Assembly: GCF_008312935.1 (NCBI RefSeq)
Contig: NZ_VSZO01000053.1
Location: 186,001-250,000, forward strand
DNA: 64,000 nucleotides
From: Roseiconus lacunae
GTDB taxonomy: Bacteria > Planctomycetota > Planctomycetia > Pirellulales > Pirellulaceae
Direction: 5' to 3'
Every line of letters begins with the position of its first letter. Positions within the stretch are counted from its first letter, which is position 1. Shown one piece after another: positions 45,831-54,839 of this stretch. Under the pieces are notes generated by a model. The model worked only from the letters and a program-made list of their open reading frames with translations. It had not been told where the DNA came from and made no database searches. The position numbers and the translations under genes are program-made.

Positions 45831-47198
45831 CTACCAAGTCATGCTGGCACCGAATGTAATCCCATGTGCGACAAAATCGTTCGTCGCTTCGTTGAACGCC
45901 GGGCGTTGCAGCCCGCTCAGTGTGCCACCGCCCACCTGCGTTGGATTCACCCGACGGTCGATTTGCTCAGCAGCTCTTCCGACGTTGCTCCAGCCGTAAA
46001 GTGAGTAGCCGAGGTTCGCCGAAAGGTTCCGTCCGATTCGCTTCGTCAGTTTCAGTGAAACATCATGTAGCGTCCCAAATGAATCGCTGTCGTATTGGCC
46101 GATGTTGGTCGGTTGAGTCAGCAAACCGCCGTTGGATGTGGTCGATTGACCGAGCCCGTTGTTGGTGACGGACTGTCCGGAAATCGTAATCTGACGATTG
46201 GTTTGTCCAACCGATACCGATCCATCAACCGCAAGCACCAGTCCTCGAAACAGCGGGATGGCGTTCAGCGGCAACCCGCGTAGCGACATTTCATTGGCCA
46301 GCCCCACTCGAAAACCGTGAAACTCATTTTCAACCTGAAAGGCATCTGTAGAAGATAGCGAGACACCTTGCGTCGCTCCTGCGAGGGAGGTTGAGGTGTC
46401 AGCGATCCGAATAGATTCGTCAAAATCACCTCCACGATAGCCCATGAGTAGGTAGACCGGCGTTCCACGACGGCTTGACACGTTTCGGCGTATCGCAAGG
46501 TCGAAGAGCTGAAAACTCGAATCGGCATTGATTTCGATGTTCCCCGAAACTTCGTTTGGAAACGCGAGTAGCCGAGCGTCTTCGAGTCCCGCATCGGTAT
46601 TGAAAAACGGTCGTGCCAAAATCGCATGCTCGCTGCTTCGCGCCGTGAAACTCAGGTCTTGGTCACCAAGGTTTATATAAGTGAATTCGACGCCAAGGTC
46701 CTGAGAATCATCCCACCAGAATCCGATCGAGTATCGGCCTCCCGATTCCTGGCCGTCCAATTCATCCGATCCTCCAAAGATGACCGACGAAAAATCGCCG
46801 AGTGTACCTGCGTTTACGCGGGCCGTTCCGCTGTCGCTTGTCGTCACGAGCGCCGGAAATTCGGCACCGGTTCGATCCCAGTACAGGTACTCCGCCTTTG
46901 CCCAAAACGATCCGCTAGGCCCGGTCGCTAAGCGTTGGCGTTTCCATTGGGTTTGACCTGTCGGAATGGCATCGCAGGCGCCGTCGAAGATCGGTTCCGA
47001 GTAGGCAACTGGAACGACCGAGGAAGACACGGTGTTGGGCGAAGCAATCGACCGGGGCCGTTGATGATTTCGTTCGGCCGCGTCAATGCTGCTTGTACTA
47101 GCAAGAAAAATGACGGCGATCGCCGCAAAAGAGTGAACGCAGTTTCTTGCGTCTAACCTATTCTGCGAGCGTATTGCGGAAGGATAGGTAAAGCCCAT
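45831..47198 (-). CDS. BBP7-type outer-membrane beta-barrel protein
   Basis: The 455 aa protein has a signal peptide (about residues 19-45, ending SSIDAAE) when started at the ATG 47196-47198. The block SFWAKAEYLYWDRTGAEFPALVTTSD is the hallmark of the planctomycete BBP7 outer-membrane protein family; GGRYSIGFWWDDSQDLGVEFTYINLG follows, and the C-terminus (NDFVAHGITFGASMTW) ends in an aromatic residue as outer-membrane barrels do. Such proteins are abundant paralogues in Rhodopirellula-like genomes; the function is unknown, perhaps surface transport or adhesion. It is a single gene. Confidence 0.88.
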   Translation of the reverse strand: MGFTYPSAIRSQNRLDARNCVHSFAAIAVIFLASTSSIDAAERNHQRPRSIASPNTVSSSVVPVAYSEPIFDGACDAIPTGQTQWKRQRLATGPSGSFWAKAEYLYWDRTGAEFPALVTTSDSGTARVNAGTLGDFSSVIFGGSDELDGQESGGRYSIGFWWDDSQDLGVEFTYINLGDQDLSFTARSSEHAILARPFFNTDAGLEDARLLAFPNEVSGNIEINADSSFQLFDLAIRRNVSSRRGTPVYLLMGYRGGDFDESIRIADTSTSLAGATQGVSLSSTDAFQVENEFHGFRVGLANEMSLRGLPLNAIPLFRGLVLAVDGSVSVGQTNRQITISGQSVTNNGLGQSTTSNGGLLTQPTNIGQYDSDSFGTLHDVSLKLTKRIGRNLSANLGYSLYGWSNVGRAAEQIDRRVNPTQVGGGTLSGLQRPAFNEATNDFVAHGITFGASMTW

Positions 47199-47514
47199 CG
47201 GAGTCGTTCGGATTGACGGATCGGTTGTACGGTCGGGCGCCACTACGGAATCCCCTAATCCTTACATCGGGAATAATTCGCCCAGGCGTTAAACTTTCGC
47301 AGCTTCGCACCAAAAGTATTCCGCGATAATGAGCTGCCGACGAATCGCAAATCCACTTCCTCAAAAGCTTGAATTCGAACGAGCCCCCCTTGGCCTCGTG
47401 CTTCGTCCACCTCTCAAAGAGGATTAGCCGATTGGCGTTAGCCACGTTTTCAGAACCGCAACTGAACTTGATGTCCGTCGGCTGAATGGCCAAAGAATGA
47501 ATCTAGAAGAGGCA
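47199..47514. other. Intergenic region with repeat copy 5
   Basis: 316 bases upstream of the BBP7 gene. Besides the repeat at 47422-47488 I see nothing recognisable. A 111 aa frame (47158-47493) crosses the repeat and is not supported. Confidence 0.5.
47422..47488 (-). repeat. Dispersed intergenic repeat, copy 5 (reverse)
   Basis: GATTAGCCGATTGGCGTTAG, then CCACGTTTTCAGAACCGCAACTG and CCGTCGGCTGAATG: the reverse complement of the order in copies 1, 3, 4 and 6. Confidence 0.75.
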
Positions 47515-48099
47515 CTACTCCCCCGCCGAGCTCCTTTGTTTGAGTGCCTTCGTCAGGATTCGATCGAGCTGATTGGCGAACGCTTGGGAATCCTTTTTAC
47601 TGAACGGCTTTGGGCCGGACGTTTCCACGCCTGAAAGCCTGAGCTGTTCGAGGAGATCGCGCGTGGCGAGACGATTGTGGATATTGCGTTCGTCATAAAG
47701 GTCGCCGCGGCTGGTGATAACCAATCCGCCTTTCTCGATCGCCCGAGCGGCAAGGGGAACATCATCCGCGATCACGATGTCGCCAGTGGTCAATGATGCG
47801 ACAATCGCATGGTCGGCCATATCGGCGCCGTCGCGGACGGTCATGCGGCGAATCCACTCGGACTTTGGAATCGGGATCGACTGATTCGCAACCACGACGA
47901 CTTTTAATTCCCGCCGCTGTGCCGTCCGGTACACCAGCTCCTTGATCGCGACCGGGCATGCGTCAGCATCGATCCAGATTGTCAATGCCGAGGAATGTGC
48001 CGAGTCGTCGCCGTCGTGAGAATTGCAATCAGTCACTCGTGCATTATCCGTCTTTGGTTTCCGGGCAACCGTATCGCAATCGCTAAGGTTGCCCTGCAT
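47515..48099 (-). CDS. YaiI/YqxD (DUF188) family protein
   Basis: The family signature TIWIDADACPVAIKELVYR appears near residue 40, followed by VVVVANQSI and IVIADDVPLAARAI, ending in FANQLDRILTK. The longest frame opens at 48159 inside the neighbouring gene; the ATG at 48097-48099 gives 194 aa with a 35-40 residue polar extension before the conserved core, whose usual total is about 150. DUF188 proteins are PIN-like and of unknown function. The gene lies 40 bases downstream of the dienelactone hydrolase gene on the same strand. Confidence 0.88.
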   Translation of the reverse strand: MQGNLSDCDTVARKPKTDNARVTDCNSHDGDDSAHSSALTIWIDADACPVAIKELVYRTAQRRELKVVVVANQSIPIPKSEWIRRMTVRDGADMADHAIVASLTTGDIVIADDVPLAARAIEKGGLVITSRGDLYDERNIHNRLATRDLLEQLRLSGVETSGPKPFSKKDSQAFANQLDRILTKALKQRSSAGE

Positions 48100-48139
48100 T
48101 TCGCTGTTTCGCCGTTCTTCTGAACGACAATGTTCTAAC

Positions 48140-48991
48140 CTAAGCCAGCGTTTTCTCAAAAAGTGCCAACATCCGAGACCAAGCTTTCTCGGCTTGTTCT
48201 GGATTGTGGACCCGGGTGTCGGGCGGGCACCAGCCGTGTCCCGCAGGATACACTTCGATTTCAGCTTTCAAGTTGGCGTCCGCGAATGCTTCCTTGAGGA
48301 CAGTCTTTGATTCCGGGTCACGCTCGTCATCGTTTTCAGCGATCGCGATCAAGAACTGTGCTTCCATTTTGGGAATCAACAAGTGGGGGCTGTCGTCTTG
48401 ATTGGTTACCAGGCCACCACCGTGGAACGTGCACGCCGCTCCGACGCGACCTGGCACAGCGGCCGCGGTTCTCATTACGATTGGGCCTCCCATGCAGTAC
48501 CCAGTCGTGCCAACTTTCTTTGACGTGTCCACTTGTGGTTGCTTGTCCAACCAAGTGATGAATGCGTTTGCATCAGTCGATTGAGTTTCGGGCGTTAACG
48601 ATCTCGCAAGCGGTCGGATTTCGGGGATCGGAGTGTTGGCTCCCTTGTCTGCCGTCGGCGCTTTCTGTATCCGGTAGAACGGATTGACGACCAAGACGCT
48701 ATAGCCATTCTCGGCAAGACGCTTGCCCATCTGACGAAACGCGGGGCGTAGTCCAAAGATATCTGGCCAGATCAAAACCGCTGCGTGATCCCCCGAGGTG
48801 GGCGCCACGAAATAGGCGTCACAACTGCCATCGGGTGTATCGATTGTCACGTCTTGGTCGTCGACTTCGGCGGCGTTCGCCACAGCCGGTAGAAACATCG
48901 CAGCGCCGACGCCGGCGGCCGCGGCCATCGATCCCATGTCGCGTCGCGAGTAACGTTTTAGGTCGTTTTCGAAATGATCTTGATCGCACAT
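48140..48991 (-). CDS. Tat-exported dienelactone hydrolase family protein
   Basis: The 283 aa protein starts with a twin-arginine signal (YSRRDMGSMAAAAGVG, then a hydrophobic segment ending AVANA). The alpha/beta hydrolase core has the Cys nucleophile in TGYCMGGPIV (about residue 166), an Asp in IAENDDERDP and a His in YPAGHGWCPPDT near the C-terminus: the Cys-Asp-His triad of dienelactone hydrolases. Such enzymes open lactone or ester bonds; the true substrate is unknown. It is the first gene of a pair with the DUF188 gene. Confidence 0.92.
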   Translation of the reverse strand: MCDQDHFENDLKRYSRRDMGSMAAAAGVGAAMFLPAVANAAEVDDQDVTIDTPDGSCDAYFVAPTSGDHAAVLIWPDIFGLRPAFRQMGKRLAENGYSVLVVNPFYRIQKAPTADKGANTPIPEIRPLARSLTPETQSTDANAFITWLDKQPQVDTSKKVGTTGYCMGGPIVMRTAAAVPGRVGAACTFHGGGLVTNQDDSPHLLIPKMEAQFLIAIAENDDERDPESKTVLKEAFADANLKAEIEVYPAGHGWCPPDTRVHNPEQAEKAWSRMLALFEKTLA

Positions 48992-49059
48992 CAGCGGGTC
49001 TCGTGATTTCTGAGTTGTTTAAGATGGTTTACAGTTCGCCATTGTTGCCGCTCGGGCCG

Positions 49060-50154
49060 CTATAGCACGCCACTAGCGCGAAGGACCGCTTCGTGCGTTG
49101 CGACGTCATGATCGCCGTCCCAGGCAAGTTTTTTTTCGCCGCGTATGACTTTTGCGAGGTCCAAGAATTCGGCGTCGTAGCGACCAGACGGTCGATCAAA
49201 ACTGACTTCTTGAAACCCTTTCCGAAAATTCTCGCGAGGTCGAGCCAAACCCAATTGTGCTTTGGGGTGTGGCTCAAGCGGCTCAATCGCGAAGGTGCCT
49301 TCCGTCCCTGTAATCGAGAACGATCGACGAGGTCCGCCCATGGGATCGATATGGTTACAACGAATGGTCACCAGCGCATCGTCGTATTCCAAGACTGCCA
49401 ACTGGTTGTCGGCGAACGAATCTTTTTCTGGGTAGGTACGCCGGACGAAAGACTCGACGTGCGTTGGTTTTCCAAGTAACCAAACGACTTGATCGATCAG
49501 ATGGCACGCCAGTTCAAACATGCCTCCGCCTTCATAACGGGCTAAGTCTTTTCGGCCCGCGTCGTTGATCAGCTTTCCCATCATTCCGTTAATTTCGGTG
49601 ATTTTGCCAAGCCAACCTTCTGAAGCGACGCGTTTGGCGAATTGGAATGCCGGGTTGTATCGCAGCATGTAGCCCATCTGAATCGTACGCGATTGCTTTT
49701 CGGCCAAACGATGCATTTCTCGACAAGCTGACAGCGATTCACCTGCGGGCTTGTCCAAGTGAAGATGCATTCCCGCCTGCAGACATCGCATCGCGGTCGG
49801 CACCAGTTGTGCGACTTCGGTTTCCACCGCGACGGCTTGCAGACCGTCCGTGGCGAGCAGCTCTTTCTCGCTCATCCAGCGAACGTTCTTAAACGCTTCG
49901 TGATTTTTTAATTGCTCCCGTCGATCCCGGTTCGGCTCGACGACACCCACCAATTCGAATGTCTCAGGAAACTTCTCAATGGCTTGTAACTTGCCGATCG
50001 CATGGGCATGGCTGGTGCCAATCTGGCCGATCTTGATTCGTGGTTTCGCCGCGGAAGTCTCGTTGGCAAAGACAGTTGAATGCAAGCCAGACACGGCGGC
50101 ACCGCCAACGATTCCGAGTGTCTGGCGACGATTCAGTGCTGATTCGTGATTCAT
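49060..50154 (-). CDS. Tat-exported Gfo/Idh/MocA-type oxidoreductase
   Basis: The 364 aa protein has a twin-arginine-like signal (LNRRQTLGIVGGAAVSG) and then a Rossmann fold (RIKIGQIGTSHAHAIGKLQ, VVEPNRDRREQL) with the DKPAGES block in place of the usual EKP motif and GYMLRYNPAFQFAK. The C-terminal domain has GGGMFELACHLIDQVVWLLG, characteristic of the family. These exported dehydrogenases are highly expanded in Planctomycetes and act on sugars or sugar derivatives with NAD(P). The substrate cannot be told. It is a single gene. Confidence 0.9.
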   Translation of the reverse strand: MNHESALNRRQTLGIVGGAAVSGLHSTVFANETSAAKPRIKIGQIGTSHAHAIGKLQAIEKFPETFELVGVVEPNRDRREQLKNHEAFKNVRWMSEKELLATDGLQAVAVETEVAQLVPTAMRCLQAGMHLHLDKPAGESLSACREMHRLAEKQSRTIQMGYMLRYNPAFQFAKRVASEGWLGKITEINGMMGKLINDAGRKDLARYEGGGMFELACHLIDQVVWLLGKPTHVESFVRRTYPEKDSFADNQLAVLEYDDALVTIRCNHIDPMGGPRRSFSITGTEGTFAIEPLEPHPKAQLGLARPRENFRKGFQEVSFDRPSGRYDAEFLDLAKVIRGEKKLAWDGDHDVATHEAVLRASGVL

Positions 50155-50641
50155 TCGGTAGGGATTCCTTGTTGATCGTGCGCGTGGTTGAGCAGTCTAG
50201 TTTATCCAATCCTTCCACCGCCGATCATCGATAACCGATCTAAAAAGGGCACGTTCGCCGTTCTATTTTCCCGGCCACGTTGAATCGTTCTCAGTTGGTA
50301 CGGATCTCAAGCTTGTTCGCGAGGCGGCGGAGACCGGAGACGCTTGAAACGATTGAAGTGCGGGCCAAACAGAGACCAAAGCCTGGCCGTCTGGATTAGA
50401 CGAGCATCCTGACGAATACTGAGGCAGTGCTCGTTTACATGTTTTGGACGAATGCCGCGTCTAAATCAAACGTTTGGGCCAGCTCAATAGCCGACGGACG
50501 TCAACATCGGTGATTGCACGGAAGCCGTTGCGAACGCTATTCGGCTAATCCCGGTTCCGAAAGTTGACAAAGCGCTAGCGACCACGCTTCCCCAACGGTC
50601 GGCTGATTGGTCACACTCGTGTGTGCAACTCTTGCAAAGCA
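50155..50641. other. 487-base intergenic region with repeat copy 6
   Basis: Between the homoserine dehydrogenase gene end and the oxidoreductase gene start, both on the minus strand. Only the repeat at 50484-50572 and its AT-poor flanks are recognisable. The promoter of the oxidoreductase should be near 50160-50250. No gene is supported. Confidence 0.5.
50484..50572 (+). repeat. Dispersed intergenic repeat, copy 6 (forward)
   Basis: CAATAGCCGACGGACGTC, then GTGATTGCACGGAAGCCGTT, GCGAACGCTATTCGGCTAAT and GTTGACAAAGCGC. The last block is shared with copy 1. Confidence 0.72.
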
Positions 50642-51952
50642 CTAATCTTTGACTCTCAGGCGAACGACGGACCCGCTGACAACCGAAAGGCCTTCGAGTT
50701 TGTTGGTCGCTTCGCTCGCCGCTCCCTCGGTTGCCTCGTGTGTCATGATCACCAAAGGAACCATTCGGTCGGTACTTTCGCTGGTGTCGGTTTCGTGTTG
50801 GATCACCGAAGCGATCGAGATCGAATGATCCGAAAGTACGTTGGCGATTGCGCCGAGCGTGCCGGGGTGATTGGCGACGAGCAAACGCAAATAGAATCTC
50901 CCTTTCAAACTCGCCGCGTCCCGCTGAATCGCGCGCGGAGGGTTTTCGCCGCAGAAGTACTCTAGCGTTTGGAACGTCAGCTTGGTTCGGCCCACGGCAG
51001 TGTCAATTAAATCTGCGACAACCGCAGAAGCCGTTGGCATTTGTCCGGCACCGAGACCGTGGTAGAAGACGGGGCCGACGGCATCGCCGACGGCACGAAT
51101 TGCGTTAAACGCATTCCGTACTTCGGCCAATGGCGTTCCGATTTTCAGCAGCGTCGGCGCGACCGATAGTTCCAGGCCGGCTTCGGTCAAGTTTGCGACG
51201 GCGAGCAGCTTAATCCGATAACCCAACTCTCGGGCATAGCGCAGGTCGGCAGGGTCGAGCCCATCGATCCCGATCCGCGGGATATCGTTCCAGTTGATCG
51301 TTGCCCCGAAAGCGAGGTGAGCCAAGATGGCTAACTTTTGTGCCGCGTCGGTACCGTCAACGTCCATTGTGGGGTCGGCTTCTGCGTAACCCAAACGCTG
51401 AGCCTCGGCAACGACGTCGGCATAGTCGCTGCCTTTTTCGTCCATCTGGCTGACGATGAAATTGCTGGTCCCATTCAGAATGCCTTCGAGCGATTGCAAC
51501 TGATTCGCAGACAAGCATTGACTGATGTTGGCGATAATTGGAATTCCGCCCGCCACCGATGCCTCAAATGCGATGCTGCGGCCAAGCTGGCGGGCCCGAT
51601 CGAAAAGCTCGGGCCCATGCTCGGCAAGCAGTGCCTTGTTCGCGGTGACAATATCCTTACCGGATTCCATCAATTTCAGCATGATGGTCCGAGCGGGTTC
51701 AAGACCACCGATCAGTTGGGCGACGACGGTGATTTCTTCGTCATTGATGACGTCGTCGAGCGAATCGGTCAGCACACCGTCGGGCAGCGTCATTCGCTGC
51801 TTAGCTTTCTCGATGTCGCGTACGACAGCTTTGCGCAGCCACATCGTCCTGCCAGCATGCCGTGCCGTTCGATCTCCGTGATCGAGCAATAAGCGTGCGA
51901 CACCGCTTCCGACGGTTCCTAATCCAACGATTGCAATATTTGTCTTTTCCAT
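50642..51952 (-). CDS. hom: Homoserine dehydrogenase
   Basis: This enzyme reduces aspartate semialdehyde to homoserine, the branch point to threonine and methionine. The 436 aa protein starts at the ATG 51950-51952 with NIAIVGLGTVGSGVARLLL, the NAD(P)-binding loop; the extension of the frame to 52111 is not family-like. VAQLIGGLEPARTIML, VTANKALLAEHGPELF, ASVAGGIPII and LEGILNGTSNFI are the conserved blocks, and GYAEADPTMDVDGTDAAQKLAIL is the signature. The C-terminal ~85 residues, starting near FYLRLLVANHPGTLG, are an ACT domain for feedback control by threonine-type ligands. Confidence 0.97.
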   Translation of the reverse strand: MEKTNIAIVGLGTVGSGVARLLLDHGDRTARHAGRTMWLRKAVVRDIEKAKQRMTLPDGVLTDSLDDVINDEEITVVAQLIGGLEPARTIMLKLMESGKDIVTANKALLAEHGPELFDRARQLGRSIAFEASVAGGIPIIANISQCLSANQLQSLEGILNGTSNFIVSQMDEKGSDYADVVAEAQRLGYAEADPTMDVDGTDAAQKLAILAHLAFGATINWNDIPRIGIDGLDPADLRYARELGYRIKLLAVANLTEAGLELSVAPTLLKIGTPLAEVRNAFNAIRAVGDAVGPVFYHGLGAGQMPTASAVVADLIDTAVGRTKLTFQTLEYFCGENPPRAIQRDAASLKGRFYLRLLVANHPGTLGAIANVLSDHSISIASVIQHETDTSESTDRMVPLVIMTHEATEGAASEATNKLEGLSVVSGSVVRLRVKD

Positions 51953-52339
51953 GCCGCAAATGGTAACCGCGATCGCGATCGAGAACGAGACGGCTTTCGG
52001 TATCGTCGGAAATCGCGGTCTTCGCCCTAAAACGGCCGAATGCATGCCGGTCGGGCTCGCATTCACAGCCACTCGATCGCGATGCACTCCCAATGGAATC
52101 GCATCAGACATCCATCAGTTGACCGAGCTAAACGGACTAAGCAAGCACGCGACTGCAATACAACCTGTCTAACGCGGCGCGGCCGATCCGGTCCCCTGAT
52201 CAAAAAGCAGAAAACAGTCCCTCTTCCGACCAAGATTACGGGCGTGATTGATCAACCGACGGGTGGTCGCCTCGGTTTCCACGACATCGCTGCGACTCGC
52301 GTCATTCGGCCGATCGTCGATCCAGATGTGGACGCGGTT
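51953..52339. other. 387-base region upstream of hom
   Basis: Contains the hom promoter, which I cannot identify, and the end of the PilZ-like gene's downstream flank. I looked for a leader peptide rich in Thr or Ile codons and saw none. No gene is supported. Confidence 0.45.
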
Positions 52340-52702
52340 CTAGCGATGCAGATTGATGAACTGCCATCCGGAAATCTGCCAACGTCGACCGAAGGGCCGG
52401 CACCAACGGCATTGAGCGAGCAATTTTAAGCTCTCACCCTTCAGACTTTCGACCGTCAACACTGCCGTCGCGCCCTCGGGGACAGGCACGGCGGTGACCA
52501 GTCCAATTCCTGAGCACGATATTTTGCGCGAGAACGCAGGGATCGAATCGCTCTCTCCACGAATCATCAATGTCACAGGCCGCACCAAAGACTCGCGGTA
52601 CGTGTTGCGGTTCTCGTTGTCATACATTGCGTCTTCGTCAAGGATGTCACGGACCGCGTTCTCAACATCCAAATTGGGTGCCGAACCGGATAGACGTAGC
52701 AT
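52340..52702 (-). CDS. PilZ-like protein with altered signature
   Basis: The 120 aa protein resembles a PilZ domain, which binds cyclic di-GMP: an R-rich pattern YRESLVRPVTLMI near residues 35-47, the block FSRKISCSGIGLVT around residues 57-70, and the C-terminal LLAQCRWCRPFGRRWQISGWQF. In canonical PilZ the pattern is RxxxR and (D/N)xSxxG; here the spacing between arginines is R-x4-R and the acidic residue is Lys (KISCSG). Cyclic di-GMP binding may therefore be weak or lost. No signal or membrane segment. It precedes hom by 387 bases on the same strand. Confidence 0.68.
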   Translation of the reverse strand: MLRLSGSAPNLDVENAVRDILDEDAMYDNENRNTYRESLVRPVTLMIRGESDSIPAFSRKISCSGIGLVTAVPVPEGATAVLTVESLKGESLKLLAQCRWCRPFGRRWQISGWQFINLHR

Positions 52703-52981
52703 AGGGGGGAAGACTCCAGAATGAGGGGCAGTGATTGTCGCTGACTATTTTATGAGGGATCGCAGCCATCGATTCGCAGACTGGCTGATCGTGTGCTAAA
52801 GCAGCAGGTTGCCCAACGGAAACTTGCTTGCGAAACCTTCTTCGAGCAAACAGAATCCTCACCGAATTTTCAAATTCATCCCCGTCTCTTGTTCAATCGG
52901 GAAGGCGCCGCGATACGGAGACACCCGAGCGAACCAGATGACACCTTGCATGTCGATAAAATGCAACAACCAGCAAGCGAA

Positions 52982-54769
52982 TCAGTGATCGGCGTTGCGA
53001 ACGATGGCTCGCTCCTGCCTGGTGTAAACCGAGGGGTAGACAAAGGTCGGTTGCTGATCAGGAAGCAAGTACGCGACTTCTTCGCTGACTGCTTTCCCGT
53101 CGTGTGTCAACTTCCAAGATAGTTCGACAGGTCCCGACTCTTCCGGTGCCACAATCGATCGTAGAACCCAGTCGCCGGTCTCGGTTCGACGAAGCGATTC
53201 CGATGTGATTTTTCCGCGGATGCTCGACGACACGACCGTCAAGTGGTCCTGCTCCTCTAACAGTTGGAGATCATGCCCGGCAAATCGGACCTCGATTTCT
53301 GCCAAGCCTTCCGACCGTTTCACGCTAAGATTCGTCGCTCGTCCTATGTCCTTTTGTTTGGCGACGTCGCCGGCAAAGAAACTGACCGTGTAACGAAGTT
53401 CGAGCGGTCGATCGGTCGAAACCGGCTCGTTCGAGATCCAGTACGCCCCAATGTTGTCGACGCCTTCGTGAGCGCCGGGGAGTTCCAATAACTCGATTCG
53501 TCCATTCTTCCATGGCTTCGATGGCGTCACCCAGACGCTTGGTCGCATGTCATATCGGGCGTTGTGATCGTCGTAGTGATAGAACGCTCGGTTTCGTTGC
53601 AGTGTTCCAAATCCGTGCAATTCATCGATCGGCAACGAAGTGACCGAAGGGTAGCTTTGACGTGCATACGGTCGCCACCGCCAGTCTCGGCCACCCTGCC
53701 AAATCAGAAGCCCATCAGAATCGTGAACGGACGGACGCGCATCCAGCGGAGGCCCTTCCAATCCATCTCCCCAAATCCACATGGATGTCAGCGGGGCCAA
53801 CGCTACTTTTTCCGGGACACTTCGGAAACTTAGTTGGCAGTCGATATCGATGTCCGTTTGGTGGACGCCGGGATGAAGCGTGAACCGATAGGCGCCGCAG
53901 ACTGACGGCCCGTCTAGGAAGCCGAGCACGGTAATCGACTCATCGCCGGTCGCGGGCATTTGGATCCAGAAAGCACGAAAGTCTGGAAACTCTTCGTCCT
54001 TCGGAAGTGCCACGTCGATTGCGACCCCGCGTGCCGAACTGCCGTAAATGGTGTTGGCACTTCGGGCTCGGAAATAGCTTGAGCCGAGAAACGAAAGGAT
54101 CTCTTGAGAATCGTGCTGACCTGGAAACCGCCCCACCAACCGCACGCCCGCGTGACCGATGTTCCCGATGGTTTGTGGATCGATCGACTCCGGGTATTCG
54201 AAATCGTCGGTCGAAAACTTCAGCCGTTGACTGACGAGTTCAGGCGATTCCTTTGATGATCGGGACCGCGCCGTCTCCGGTTGTGTTCTTGCAACTGGAC
54301 TGACGAGCGATATGCCTGACTCGTCGGAACGCGTCTGTTCTTTTTCAGTTAACTCGACGGACGATGGTGGCGGACTAAGCGTGTAGAGGTAGACCCGGTC
54401 ACGTTGTACAAACCCGCGATGAAATGTCTCAATCCAAAAGGGTAACCCTTGGTTGGCCCAGGTTGCTTGCTCATGACGATACTTGATCTTGATGTATTGA
54501 TCGTAATCCAAGTCCGCGAGTACCTTGGGCAAGTCCTGTTGCGTTTCATACGGCTGTTTCGCTTGCGACTCGGCAAGTTTGCAAAGATCGTCGAAGTTGC
54601 GAACCGTTGCGAACGCGGCCTCTTGCTCGACTGGTTCGACCCGTTTGGGAGTGGCGTCGACCTTCGCCTCCGTCGACTCGTGAGCGATCGAATACGACGC
54701 AGCACTGAAAGCGAAAGCGAGCGTTGTCGGCAACGCGATTAAATACGCACGAACTTCAAAAGCAACCAT
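52982..54769 (-). CDS. opgG: Periplasmic glucan biosynthesis protein (OpgG/MdoG)
   Basis: OpgG is the periplasmic protein needed to build osmoregulated periplasmic glucans, beta-1,2-linked glucose chains with branches. The 595 aa product has a signal-like N-terminus (YLIALPTTLAFAFSAASYS) and OpgG-type blocks such as DYDQYIKIKYRHEQATWANQ near residue 70, FLGSSYFRARSANTIYGSSARGVAID, SMWIWGDGLEGPPLDARPSVHDSDGLL and RNRAFYHYDDHNARYDMRPSVWV. About 85 residues of polar, charged sequence interrupt it near 140-180. It is followed upstream by the GH144-like gene on the same strand; opgH lies 3 kb away, divergent. Confidence 0.93.
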   Translation of the reverse strand: MVAFEVRAYLIALPTTLAFAFSAASYSIAHESTEAKVDATPKRVEPVEQEAAFATVRNFDDLCKLAESQAKQPYETQQDLPKVLADLDYDQYIKIKYRHEQATWANQGLPFWIETFHRGFVQRDRVYLYTLSPPPSSVELTEKEQTRSDESGISLVSPVARTQPETARSRSSKESPELVSQRLKFSTDDFEYPESIDPQTIGNIGHAGVRLVGRFPGQHDSQEILSFLGSSYFRARSANTIYGSSARGVAIDVALPKDEEFPDFRAFWIQMPATGDESITVLGFLDGPSVCGAYRFTLHPGVHQTDIDIDCQLSFRSVPEKVALAPLTSMWIWGDGLEGPPLDARPSVHDSDGLLIWQGGRDWRWRPYARQSYPSVTSLPIDELHGFGTLQRNRAFYHYDDHNARYDMRPSVWVTPSKPWKNGRIELLELPGAHEGVDNIGAYWISNEPVSTDRPLELRYTVSFFAGDVAKQKDIGRATNLSVKRSEGLAEIEVRFAGHDLQLLEEQDHLTVVSSSIRGKITSESLRRTETGDWVLRSIVAPEESGPVELSWKLTHDGKAVSEEVAYLLPDQQPTFVYPSVYTRQERAIVRNADH

Positions 54770-54839
54770 ACAACAAGATCAGATGAAAAGGGGTGAAGTG
54801 TTTGCCTCAAGCTGCCGTTGGCCGCTCGCAGTGCAAATG

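Noticed and set aside
47158-47493. A 111-codon frame on the minus strand
   Set aside because: It crosses a dispersed repeat and overlaps the BBP7 start; no conserved content.
52040-52429. A 129-codon plus-strand frame opposite the PilZ-like gene
   Set aside because: It is antisense to a better-supported gene and has no recognisable motif.
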